Source: Bdellovibrionales bacterium
GTDB taxonomy: Bacteria > Bdellovibrionota > Bdellovibrionia > Bdellovibrionales > Bdellovibrionaceae
Direction: 5' to 3'
DNA: 7,860 nt
Assembly: GCA_027320785.1 (NCBI GenBank)
Contig: DAHVKR010000048.1
Location: 1 to 7,860 of the forward strand
Positions 1 to 5,083 of this stretch are shown here, piece after piece. The notes under the pieces are model-generated. The model did not search any database, was not told where the DNA came from, and saw only the letters and a list, made by a program, of their open reading frames with translations. The position numbers and the translations under genes were made by a program. Each line of letters opens with the position of its first letter. Position 1 is the first letter of the stretch.

Positions 1-290
1 TTTTCTCGTCTATCCTCTTCATTCGCAAGAGTTGAAACCCAGCCTTGCTTGAGCAGGGGTCGCAAACTCCGAGTGAGAGTTGTTGAGTCGAGTGCTAATA
101 TTCTACCCAGCTTTCCTTGAGTTATTGTGCCAGCTTGATTGAGCGTCATCAATATTGTGATCTGCGTTGGTGTTAACTCACACCCGGCTAATTCTTCTGT
201 ATATACATGAGTGATCGCCCTGGAGGCTCTGCGAATATTCGCACACGCACATTCTAACTCAACCAGATGAGAGTCCTTTTTAAACCTCAT
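1..290 (-). CDS. MarR-family transcriptional regulator, N-terminal ~96 residues (gene runs off the left edge)
   Basis: Reading the minus strand from ATG at 290-288 gives an open frame to the window edge. The product begins MRFKKDSHLVELECACANIR and ends at the edge with NEEDRRE. Near residues 14-30 it has a CxCxxIRRAxRxxTxxY pattern, which I associate with one MarR subfamily. Next comes the dimer/helix region with LTPTQITILMTL, then a winged helix-turn-helix with a recognition helix around DSTTLTRSLRPLLKQGW and the wing motif DRRE. MarR proteins are dimeric cytoplasmic DNA-binding proteins, usually autorepressing and released by a ligand or by cysteine oxidation. Cys14, Cys16 and Cys37 make redox sensing possible, but this is inference. 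The gene is divergent from the oxidoreductase at 408. An in-frame ATG at 308-306 would add six residues, but it lies upstream of the predicted -10 box, so the start at 290 is preferred. No Shine-Dalgarno sequence is visible. Confidence 0.88.
   Translation of the reverse strand, partial: MRFKKDSHLVELECACANIRRASRAITHVYTEELAGCELTPTQITILMTLNQAGTITQGKLGRILALDSTTLTRSLRPLLKQGWVSTLANEEDRRE
199..209. repeat. Second TGTATATACAT copy, inside the marR coding region
   Basis: The same 11-bp word as at 298-308 occurs within the regulator gene, 99 bp away centre to centre. On the minus strand it encodes the residues V-Y-T of the RRASRAITHVYTEE region. An internal auxiliary operator is possible. Chance reuse of an AT-rich word in a conserved protein segment is the alternative. 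Confidence 0.35.
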
Positions 291-297
291 ATTTATG

Positions 298-308
298 TGT
301 ATATACAT
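298..308. promoter_or_regulatory. Operator candidate O1: TGTATATACAT palindrome over the marR -10 box
   Basis: TGTATATACA at 298-307 is a perfect 10-bp palindrome. With the following T it makes an 11-bp word, TGTATATACAT, that recurs at 199-209. It covers the predicted -10 box of the marR gene and sits in the only intergenic space between that gene and the divergent oxidoreductase. This is the usual position for a MarR operator. MarR-family sites are often longer (16-20 bp), so this may be only the core. Confidence 0.5.
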
Positions 309-326
309 CTTTTTGGTCTTCGTCAA
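298..326 (-). promoter_or_regulatory. Candidate sigma-70-type promoter of the marR gene
   Basis: On the minus strand, TTGACG (326-321) is followed after 17 nt by TATACA (303-298), a good -35/-10 pair. Transcription would begin about 7 nt further, near position 291, directly at or next to the ATG at 290. The mRNA would then be leaderless or nearly so, which fits the absence of a Shine-Dalgarno sequence. The -10 box lies inside the palindrome at 298-307, so a bound regulator would block polymerase. Confidence 0.55.
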
Positions 327-384
327 CTGATTGGGTAATTTAAGGGTTATTTTGCTTACGACCACGACTTGACCTGACTTAAAA

Positions 385-404
385 AGAGGGCTTCAATGAC
401 TTAA
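385..404 (+). other. Shine-Dalgarno-like site plus two-codon start-stop ORF before the oxidoreductase
   Basis: The purine run AGAGGG (385-390) lies 5 nt before ATG ACT TAA (396-404). After CGT, this is followed in the same frame by the oxidoreductase ATG at 408. The best ribosome-binding site is therefore set for the two-codon ORF, not for the gene. Either the gene is reached by termination and re-initiation, or the gene once began at 396 and acquired a stop at codon 3. Chance is also possible. Confidence 0.4.
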
Positions 405-407
405 CGT

Positions 408-1154
408 ATGAACATCGGAGTCATTGGGGCTGGGAAAATTGGAAGCATTCTTGTGAAAAATTTCACTCGACTGGGTCATCATGTATCAGTAGCCAACAAG
501 CAAGATGTCAACTCGTTAAGAAAACTGTGTCATGCAACCGGTGCTCAAGCTGTTACTTTGAGCGAAGTCTGTCAAAATGTCGAATTTCTTTTCCTTTGTG
601 TCCCATTGGTCGCAATTCCTGAAATCGCAAGAAGTTTAAAACCCTCTCTTACTTTTTCTACCATCGTTGTTGATACTGGAAATTATTTTCCTCCTCGGGA
701 TGGAAGAATAGAAGAAATTGAGCAAGGTCAAGTCGAGTCAGTTTGGGTGGCTCAACAAATCGATCACCCAGTACTGAAAGCTTTCAATAGCATAATTGAT
801 TATTATCTTGAAAATGGAGGATTACCCCCGGACTCTCCTGATCGTCTGTCTCTTCCCGTTTCCGGAGATTCCGCTGAGGCAAAAAATAAATTGCTTCACC
901 TCATAGCGGCCCTAGGTTTCGATGGTTTTGATGCCGGCTCCTTAAAGGAGTCCTGGAGACAGCAGATGGGAACACCCATCTACTGCACCAATCTGACACG
1001 GTCCCAAGCTATCCAGGCCATCAAAAATGCTAATCGAGAAAACTCCATCTCTTTACGCGAAATTCGAACAAAAAAGTTACTCGAATCCTCCCCTCGCACC
1101 CCAGAAGAAGTTTTGAAAATGACGAGAGAACTTCAAGGCATAACCAACAAATAA
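408..1154 (+). CDS. F420-oxidoreductase-family NAD(P)-binding protein
   Basis: This 248-residue protein has an N-terminal Rossmann fold: MNIGVIGAGKIG contains GxGxxG at residues 7-12. A second half follows with VVDTGNYFPPRDG (87-99), VLKAFNSI (122-129) and WRQQMGTPIYCTNL (183-196). These are the landmarks of the NADP-dependent F420 reductase-like family (PF03807 type), also seen in many bacteria that lack F420, where the proteins act as NAD(P)H-dependent oxidoreductases of unknown substrate. It should be cytoplasmic. Length is slightly above the usual 200-220 because of a charged C-terminal tail after about residue 195 (SQAIQAIKNANRE onward). The ATG at 408 directly precedes the Rossmann strand, so the start is credible although its own Shine-Dalgarno spacing (17 nt from AGAGGG) is poor. 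It is divergent from the MarR gene, which probably regulates it. The real substrate cannot be read from sequence. Confidence 0.85.
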   Translation: MNIGVIGAGKIGSILVKNFTRLGHHVSVANKQDVNSLRKLCHATGAQAVTLSEVCQNVEFLFLCVPLVAIPEIARSLKPSLTFSTIVVDTGNYFPPRDGRIEEIEQGQVESVWVAQQIDHPVLKAFNSIIDYYLENGGLPPDSPDRLSLPVSGDSAEAKNKLLHLIAALGFDGFDAGSLKESWRQQMGTPIYCTNLTRSQAIQAIKNANRENSISLREIRTKKLLESSPRTPEEVLKMTRELQGITNK

Positions 1155-1172
1155 AAAACACCTCATACTCTA

Positions 1173-1188
1173 AAATAGTAAGCTATTT
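1173..1188 (+). terminator. Weak hairpin after the oxidoreductase gene
   Basis: AAATAG (1173-1178) and CTATTT (1183-1188) form a 6-bp, AT-rich stem with the loop TAAG, 18 nt after the stop codon. There is no clean T-run directly after it; a short TTTTT occurs about 14 nt later. It is a poor intrinsic terminator at best. Confidence 0.25.
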
Positions 1189-1319
1189 CAATAAATTGCA
1201 TGTTTTTCACAAAAAAAATTATTTTTCTGGTCACATTTTCATTCCTTCATTCGTCATAATGAAAACAAGAACGTACGAAGCGTATTTATTTCACTGAATA
1301 GGTTCAAACGCATCAGGCT

Positions 1320-1364
1320 ATGAAGACCCCCCACTTGACTCTGCTCCAGAAGGTATTGAAATAG
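1320..1364 (+). CDS. Possible 14-residue leader or precursor peptide before the radical SAM gene
   Basis: ATG at 1320 opens a 14-codon frame, MKTPHLTLLQKVLK, ending with TAG at 1362-1364, four bases before the GTG of the radical SAM gene. The purine run AGAAGG (1348-1353) inside it is the nearest Shine-Dalgarno-like sequence for that GTG. Translation of the small ORF could therefore be coupled to the enzyme. Its own ribosome-binding site is weak (AGG only 2 nt before the ATG). It contains no Cys or Tyr. It could be a coupling leader, a minimal substrate peptide or a chance frame; nothing in the sequence settles which. Confidence 0.25.
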   Translation: MKTPHLTLLQKVLK

Positions 1365-1368
1365 TGGA

Positions 1369-2757
1369 GTGAAAGACGAATACGATCATTATAAGGAAAT
1401 CTCTAAAGAGTTAGACCAAAAGGTCAGCCCTTCATTCTGTCTGGCCAAATGGTACCATTCAAATATCTATTTTCAGACAGGGGAAACCCATAGCTGTTAC
1501 CACCCTGCCCCTCACAAAATCTCTATCGAAGAGGTTCAGCAAAACCCCGCAGCCCTTCATAATACCTCCACTAAATTTCAAGAACGCCGAGAAATGTTGG
1601 AAGGCAAACGCCCTGAAGGCTGTCAATATTGCTGGAATATTGAAGACATTAATCGCGACTTGATCAGCGATCGGCAAATTCGCACAGGATCTCTTTATAA
1701 AGAAGAAAGAATTCAGGATATTCAAAAACATTCTGATCAGTTTTTTGTTTCACCCGATTATGTCGAAGTCAGCTTTTCCAATCTTTGCAATTTTAAATGT
1801 GGCTATTGCCACCCCAAAGCTAGCAGTCGTTTTTATAAAGAGATTGAACAATTCGGCCCCTACGAAAAATCTAAAAATCATCGCTGCGATATTGATTGGT
1901 TTGAAATATATAACGAAGAAAATAATCCCTTCCTTGAAGCTTGGTGGAAATGGTGGCCCGAGCTTTCTCAAGGGCTTAAAATTCTCCGAGTAACAGGGGG
2001 AGAGCCCCTGATGCAACAGTCTACCTATCGATTGATGGATAGGCTTGAACAAAACCCTGTTCCACACCTCGAACTGAATGTGAACTCCAACCTCGGATCT
2101 CAGGAAAAAATCATTCAAAAATTTTCAGATAAAATTCAAAAATTGGTCCAAGAGAAAAAAATTAAAAATTTCAAACTCTTTACCAGTATTGATAGCTGGG
2201 GACCTCAAGCTGAATACACTCGCCATGGTCTTGATCTTCAGCTTTTCGAGAAAAATTTAAAAAATTATTTATCTCAAACAGATCTTCCCCTGACCATCAT
2301 GATCACGTTCAATATCTTCTCGCTTCCGAACTTTAAAAATCTTCTTCAGAAAATTCTTGAATGGAGAACAGAATTTCAATCAACACATACTGATTTTATG
2401 AAATTTCATAGAATTCGTTTTGATCTTTCCTACTTAAAAGAACCTTTGCAGTTTGATATCAATATTTTGCCTAAAGAAAATTTCCTGAAATACTTAGAGG
2501 AAAGTCTTCAATTTATGAAAGACAACTTGGATGATAATTCTAAGGTTAAATTCTCTTATATGGAATACCAAAGGCTTCTTCGAACTTATGAGTACATGAA
2601 AACAACTCATTACCCAGCTAAAAAAATTAAAGAGGGACAGCTAGACTTCTATCGATTCTTTAAAGAGTACGATAAAAGAAAGAATGTTTCGTTAACAGAA
2701 ACATTTCCCGAACTCCGTGAGTTTTGGGAGAACTGCAAAAATCTTGCAGAAAAATAG
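1369..2757 (+). CDS. Twitch-type radical SAM protein
   Basis: This is a 462-residue iron-sulfur enzyme. The radical SAM CxxxCxxC motif is Cys140, Cys144 and Cys147 in FSNLCNFKCGYCHPKASS. The SAM-binding GGEP motif is at 210-213 (RVTGGEPLM). A conserved segment SIDSWGPQAEYTRHGLD (273-289) is typical of the twitch-containing subgroup, as is the C-terminal FPELREFWENC. Four further cysteines precede the core: Cys24 (SPSFCLAKW), Cys43 (HSCYHP), and Cys85/Cys88 (EGCQYCWNIE). They match the N-terminal auxiliary-cluster pattern of twitch radical SAM proteins. Such enzymes often modify peptides, sugars or cofactors; the substrate here is unknown. The GTG start at 1369 is forced by an in-frame stop at 1357-1359, and the next Met is beyond the first two cysteines. 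The start has a poorly spaced AGAAGG 15 nt upstream. No maturation partner is adjacent. It ends at a strong hairpin. Confidence 0.88.
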   Translation: MKDEYDHYKEISKELDQKVSPSFCLAKWYHSNIYFQTGETHSCYHPAPHKISIEEVQQNPAALHNTSTKFQERREMLEGKRPEGCQYCWNIEDINRDLISDRQIRTGSLYKEERIQDIQKHSDQFFVSPDYVEVSFSNLCNFKCGYCHPKASSRFYKEIEQFGPYEKSKNHRCDIDWFEIYNEENNPFLEAWWKWWPELSQGLKILRVTGGEPLMQQSTYRLMDRLEQNPVPHLELNVNSNLGSQEKIIQKFSDKIQKLVQEKKIKNFKLFTSIDSWGPQAEYTRHGLDLQLFEKNLKNYLSQTDLPLTIMITFNIFSLPNFKNLLQKILEWRTEFQSTHTDFMKFHRIRFDLSYLKEPLQFDINILPKENFLKYLEESLQFMKDNLDDNSKVKFSYMEYQRLLRTYEYMKTTHYPAKKIKEGQLDFYRFFKEYDKRKNVSLTETFPELREFWENCKNLAEK

Positions 2758-2793
2758 ACTCTAAAATACAGCTCTAGAGAAAAACCTAAAATC

Positions 2794-2819
2794 CCAAGCT
2801 CTGGCATTCCAGAGCTTGG
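2794..2819. terminator. Bidirectional intrinsic terminator between convergent genes
   Basis: CCAAGCTCTGG (2794-2804) and CCAGAGCTTGG (2809-2819) form a perfect 11-bp stem with the loop CATT. It lies 36 nt after the radical SAM stop and 12 nt beyond the stop of the convergent gene at 2832. On the minus strand the stem is followed by a T-rich stretch (GATTTTAGGTTTTTC). On the plus strand the tail is weaker (ACTCTTTAAAGTTT). It should end transcripts from both sides. Confidence 0.8.
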
Positions 2820-2831
2820 ACTCTTTAAAGT

Positions 2832-3329
2832 TTATCGGTTCTGTTCTTGATGTAAGAAGATGTGCTCATATAGCTTTTCTTTATTCACATCACTCTTACC
2901 AATGATTTTTTCAACTTTGTCTAGAGTATGAAACATGACATCCAAACGTTTCTTATCTAACTTCACGATCTTCTTTTTAAGGATCGCAACTTCTGATTTT
3001 TTATAATTTGGCGTCGAGAGAGTTTGAAAAAGCGTCATCTTAGCTTGACGAATTTGCATGCCCAACGAGTGAGCTTCATCTGCCGTCTCTTTGTTCAACT
3101 TCAAAAGATCTAATTTCTGTTGCTCTGTGATTCCAGGCATGTCAGAAAAAGTCAAGGCCCCCTGGATTGCCATTTCGCCAGGTTCCGCAGAAGGATGCTG
3201 TTGAGAAATCTTCTCGTCTACTTTACTTTCCTCTGATTTTTCGTGAGAAGCTGTGGCACAAGACAAATTGGCCAATAAAAAAAGAACTCCTAACGTCATT
3301 TCCAGTCTTTTTAAAAAATTACTTTTCAT
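2832..3329 (-). CDS. Secreted Spy/CpxP-like periplasmic protein, probable lipoprotein
   Basis: This 165-residue protein starts MKSNFLKRLEMTLGVLFLLA, a basic n-region and hydrophobic core ending at ANLSC. Cys24 is a plausible lipidation site, but position -3 is Asn rather than the usual Leu, so the lipobox is imperfect. A polar linker (residues 25-60) follows. Then comes a helical region MPGITEQQKLDLLKLNKETA (64-83) and a long charged helix to about 144. The ITEQQK segment resembles the LTxxQ motif of the Spy/CpxP/heavy-metal-sensing superfamily. Those are small periplasmic helical proteins that chaperone proteins or damp envelope-stress and metal signalling. The start is supported by GGAAAGGAAAG just upstream. 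It is divergent from the Met-rich secreted gene at 3408 with a shared 78-bp promoter region, suggesting co-regulation. Family membership is by eye and could be wrong; secretion is well supported. Confidence 0.7.
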   Translation of the reverse strand: MKSNFLKRLEMTLGVLFLLANLSCATASHEKSEESKVDEKISQQHPSAEPGEMAIQGALTFSDMPGITEQQKLDLLKLNKETADEAHSLGMQIRQAKMTLFQTLSTPNYKKSEVAILKKKIVKLDKKRLDVMFHTLDKVEKIIGKSDVNKEKLYEHIFLHQEQNR

Positions 3330-3363
3330 TTTTCTTTCCTTTCCATAAGCTCTTGCTGATGAG

Positions 3364-3394
3364 GTTTAAATACTAAATCTGAGATCATTTAAAC
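3364..3394. promoter_or_regulatory. 8-15-8 inverted repeat in the divergent promoter region
   Basis: GTTTAAAT (3364-3371) and ATTTAAAC (3387-3394) are exact reverse complements separated by 15 bp. They are centred in the 78-bp space between the divergent genes at 3329 and 3408. Half-site centres are 23 bp apart, about two helical turns, as expected for a dimeric regulator on one DNA face. No convincing -35/-10 pair could be assigned for either gene. The AT-rich half-sites may themselves contain -10 sequence. Confidence 0.45.
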
Positions 3395-3407
3395 GAAAGG
3401 ACAATTT

Positions 3408-3761
3408 ATGAAATCTATCCAAACCCTAATCTTAGCACTCACCGCATCAATTGTGTTAGGAAGTTTTTTTGCGCAAGCACAACCCGCTAAAGGTATGAAG
3501 TCAATGTCAGCTCCCACAAAAGAACAGCGAGAAGAAATGGCCAAAGTGCACGAGCAAATGGCTACTTGTTTACGCTCCGACAAGCCAATTCAAGAATGCC
3601 ACGAAGAAATGATGAAAAATCATCCTCGCATGAATGGAATGATGGACAATTGTGCTATGAGAAATAAGCCTGGAATGAATAAAATGATGCATAAAAAGGG
3701 AGCTATGAAAGGTCAAATGAAAGGCGATAAAGGGGAAGATAGCGAAAAAACAGAAGAATAA
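3408..3761 (+). CDS. Secreted Met/His-rich small protein, putative metal binding
   Basis: This 117-residue protein has a clear Sec signal peptide (MKSIQTLILALTASIVLGSF, then FAQAQ), probably cut after AQA near residue 24. The mature part has about 15 Met in ~93 residues. Many are in MM or MxxM spacing: HEEMMK, MNGMMD, MNKMMHKKGAMKGQM. It has His at 48, 65, 72 and 95, and Cys at 54, 64 and 82. Cys54 and Cys64 (C-x9-C) could form a disulfide. Met/His clusters of this type occur in periplasmic copper- or silver-binding proteins, so copper buffering is the best guess, but no named family is recognised. The Lys/Glu-rich tail (KGDKGEDSEKTEE) is low complexity. The AAAGGA ribosome-binding site is well placed before ATG 3408. 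The next gene begins 10 nt after its stop, so it probably heads an operon. Confidence 0.75.
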   Translation: MKSIQTLILALTASIVLGSFFAQAQPAKGMKSMSAPTKEQREEMAKVHEQMATCLRSDKPIQECHEEMMKNHPRMNGMMDNCAMRNKPGMNKMMHKKGAMKGQMKGDKGEDSEKTEE

Positions 3762-3771
3762 GGTCTTTTAA

Positions 3772-4230
3772 TTGAGATCCTCTCAAAGAAAACACTTTCG
3801 GCTCTCTTCTTTTTTGAATCTCATTCGAGCTCTTTTCCCCACCTGGAATTTTTTCGATCAGGTTCAATATCAATTTGGTGTCGAGATAAAGGTTCCTGAC
3901 CTTGATCGGTGGGAGCCACTTTCTTTTAACCAAAGTCGACAAGCCTTTAATATGGCCTTGAATGGTTCTGCCAATCTCGCCATGGCACAAGTAAATGTTA
4001 TCGAACATTTTGCACGAGACATTCAAGAGCTCCTTCTTGATTCCCCCCTTGTGGAGTCACGACAAGTTCGAAGCTTAACTTCTTTTAAACTTATATCGGC
4101 GCTCTTAAAGGTTAAAATGCAAGAGTACGAAGTTTCCCCTAACTCACTTCAGTTTAAAGTCGTAGCCATCAGAAAAGATGAAATCCTGGATATTTATATT
4201 TCAGATTGGATCCCATGTTCAGTTTCTTAA
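3772..4230 (+). CDS. Soluble partner protein of the HTTM/carboxylase-like gene, function unknown
   Basis: This is a 152-residue protein with no signal peptide or membrane span. It starts at TTG 3772, 10 nt after the preceding stop, with AAGG about 8 nt upstream. No ATG occurs until residue 61, which is too late because the most distinctive segment (ALFPTWNFFDQVQYQFGVEI, residues 20-39) comes first. Other visible features are VPDLDRWEPL (41-50), NGSANLAMAQVNVIEHFARDI (64-84, just after a polar stretch) and a C-terminal strand-rich part ending DIYISDWIPCS. I have seen FPxWxFFD-type proteins beside HTTM-like membrane genes but cannot name a family. The 3' end overlaps the membrane protein gene by 16 nt, a strong sign of translational coupling and a shared function. 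A role as cytoplasmic or membrane-surface subunit is inference. Confidence 0.75.
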   Translation: MRSSQRKHFRLSSFLNLIRALFPTWNFFDQVQYQFGVEIKVPDLDRWEPLSFNQSRQAFNMALNGSANLAMAQVNVIEHFARDIQELLLDSPLVESRQVRSLTSFKLISALLKVKMQEYEVSPNSLQFKVVAIRKDEILDIYISDWIPCSVS

Positions 4231-5033
4231 ACTTTCATACAGATCTTGCTGAAGCAGTGACTCTCACCTCCCATCTGGTCAGTCTGATTCTATTTATGCA
4301 AGCCATTGAAATGCTTTACTTGGATCGACTCAGCCCCTTGCTCGAAATTTGGAATTCTGAAAATCTGCTTGAGGACTGGGAGGCCTCCCTTCCCTTACCT
4401 TTATCTTGGCTTCAAGTTCTTTTGTCGAATCAAGCCTTCCTATTCAGTCTTATCCTTCAGATAGCCCTTTCGCTTATTTCCTTTTTCTATCCTCACCCTC
4501 TTATCTTTATTGGACTTTTCCTTATTCATCTTCTCACCTGCATACGTTTCCGTGGAACTTTTAATGGTGGAAGCGATATGATGCTCTTCGTAGTCCTAAC
4601 CGGTCTCATCATCTCCCTTGCTTCAAGTTCAGAAAAAATTCAAAAACTTGGACTGATCTATATTGCGATTCATCTGTTCTACTCCTACTTCAAAGCTGGT
4701 TGGGTTAAAATAAGAGAGTCTGATTGGAGGCAAGGAACGGCTCTTCCTCATTTTCTAAGTCGAAGCCTCTATCCCGAAACTCAAAAAATTTCCGATTGGC
4801 TTTTTCAACATCCCAAGATTTCCTGGATTGCTTCTTGGTGCGTTCTTCTTTTTGAGCTTTCATTTCCTCTTCTGCTCTGGAAACCTCAATGGGCAACACT
4901 CTACTTCGGACTTGCCTTTATTTTTCACTTTAGTATTTTTCTTTTTTTTGGCCTCAACCGTTTTTTCTGGGTTTGGATCGCCGCCTGGCCCTCACTGCTT
5001 TGGTCTTTAGGCTTTTGGGCATCATTGCGATAG
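4215..5033 (+). CDS. HTTM / vitamin-K-dependent gamma-carboxylase-like integral membrane protein
   Basis: From ATG 4215 the protein is 272 residues, with about eight hydrophobic spans near 13-35, 66-92, 95-111, 122-137, 145-160, 203-222, 227-247 and 250-269. Family landmarks are RFRGTFNGGSD (111-121), YSYFKAGWVKIRESDWRQG (156-174), FELSFPLLLW (213-222) and FHFSIFLFFGLNRFFWVWIA (237-256). This is the pattern of the HTTM domain, the bacterial relatives of gamma-glutamyl carboxylase. Human carboxylase uses vitamin K hydroquinone and CO2 to carboxylate glutamate, and bacterial relatives are largely uncharacterised. Lys165 aligns by eye with the human catalytic-base lysine. The protein is far shorter than the human enzyme and lacks the large luminal domain. 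A TTG at 4206 is in frame, but the ATG is preferred. It overlaps the preceding gene and is followed 50 nt later by the photolyase gene. Confidence 0.78.
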   Translation: MFSFLNFHTDLAEAVTLTSHLVSLILFMQAIEMLYLDRLSPLLEIWNSENLLEDWEASLPLPLSWLQVLLSNQAFLFSLILQIALSLISFFYPHPLIFIGLFLIHLLTCIRFRGTFNGGSDMMLFVVLTGLIISLASSSEKIQKLGLIYIAIHLFYSYFKAGWVKIRESDWRQGTALPHFLSRSLYPETQKISDWLFQHPKISWIASWCVLLFELSFPLLLWKPQWATLYFGLAFIFHFSIFLFFGLNRFFWVWIAAWPSLLWSLGFWASLR

Positions 5034-5048
5034 GCTCTCTTTGAGAGC
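5034..5048 (+). other. Small hairpin between membrane protein and photolyase genes
   Basis: GCTCTC (5034-5039) and GAGAGC (5043-5048) form a perfect 6-bp GC-containing stem with a 3-nt loop immediately after the stop codon. No T-run follows (TTGCTACAAAGG), so it is not a normal intrinsic terminator. It may be an mRNA-stability or weak pause element, or chance. Confidence 0.3.
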
Positions 5049-5083
5049 TTGCTACAAAGGAATTTCAACTCTAATCTAATGAT

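Noticed and set aside
1201..1230. A-run/T-run (AAAAAAAATTATTTTT) as a terminator
   Set aside because: A and T runs are nearly contiguous with no loop and no GC stem; more likely an AT-rich curved or UP-like tract.
1259..1297. 12-codon ORF MKTRTYEAYLFH in the gap before the radical SAM gene
   Set aside because: No ribosome binding site, and it ends 22 nt before the next small ORF; likely chance. CATAAT at 1255-1260 could be a -10 box, but no good -35 is found at normal spacing.
1459..2118. Antisense frames of 90 and 122 codons and a 82-codon frame in another plus frame across the radical SAM gene
   Set aside because: They lie inside a gene whose motifs are clear, have no ribosome binding site, and read as low-information hydrophobic shadow translations.
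3703..4026. 107-codon minus-strand frame
   Set aside because: It overlaps the end of the Met-rich gene and most of the 152-residue gene antisense. No initiation signal or recognisable motif; the plus-strand genes have coupled spacing and better features.
4828..5010. 60-codon plus-strand frame inside the HTTM-like gene
   Set aside because: Phe-rich shadow of the membrane-span codons in another frame; no ribosome binding site.
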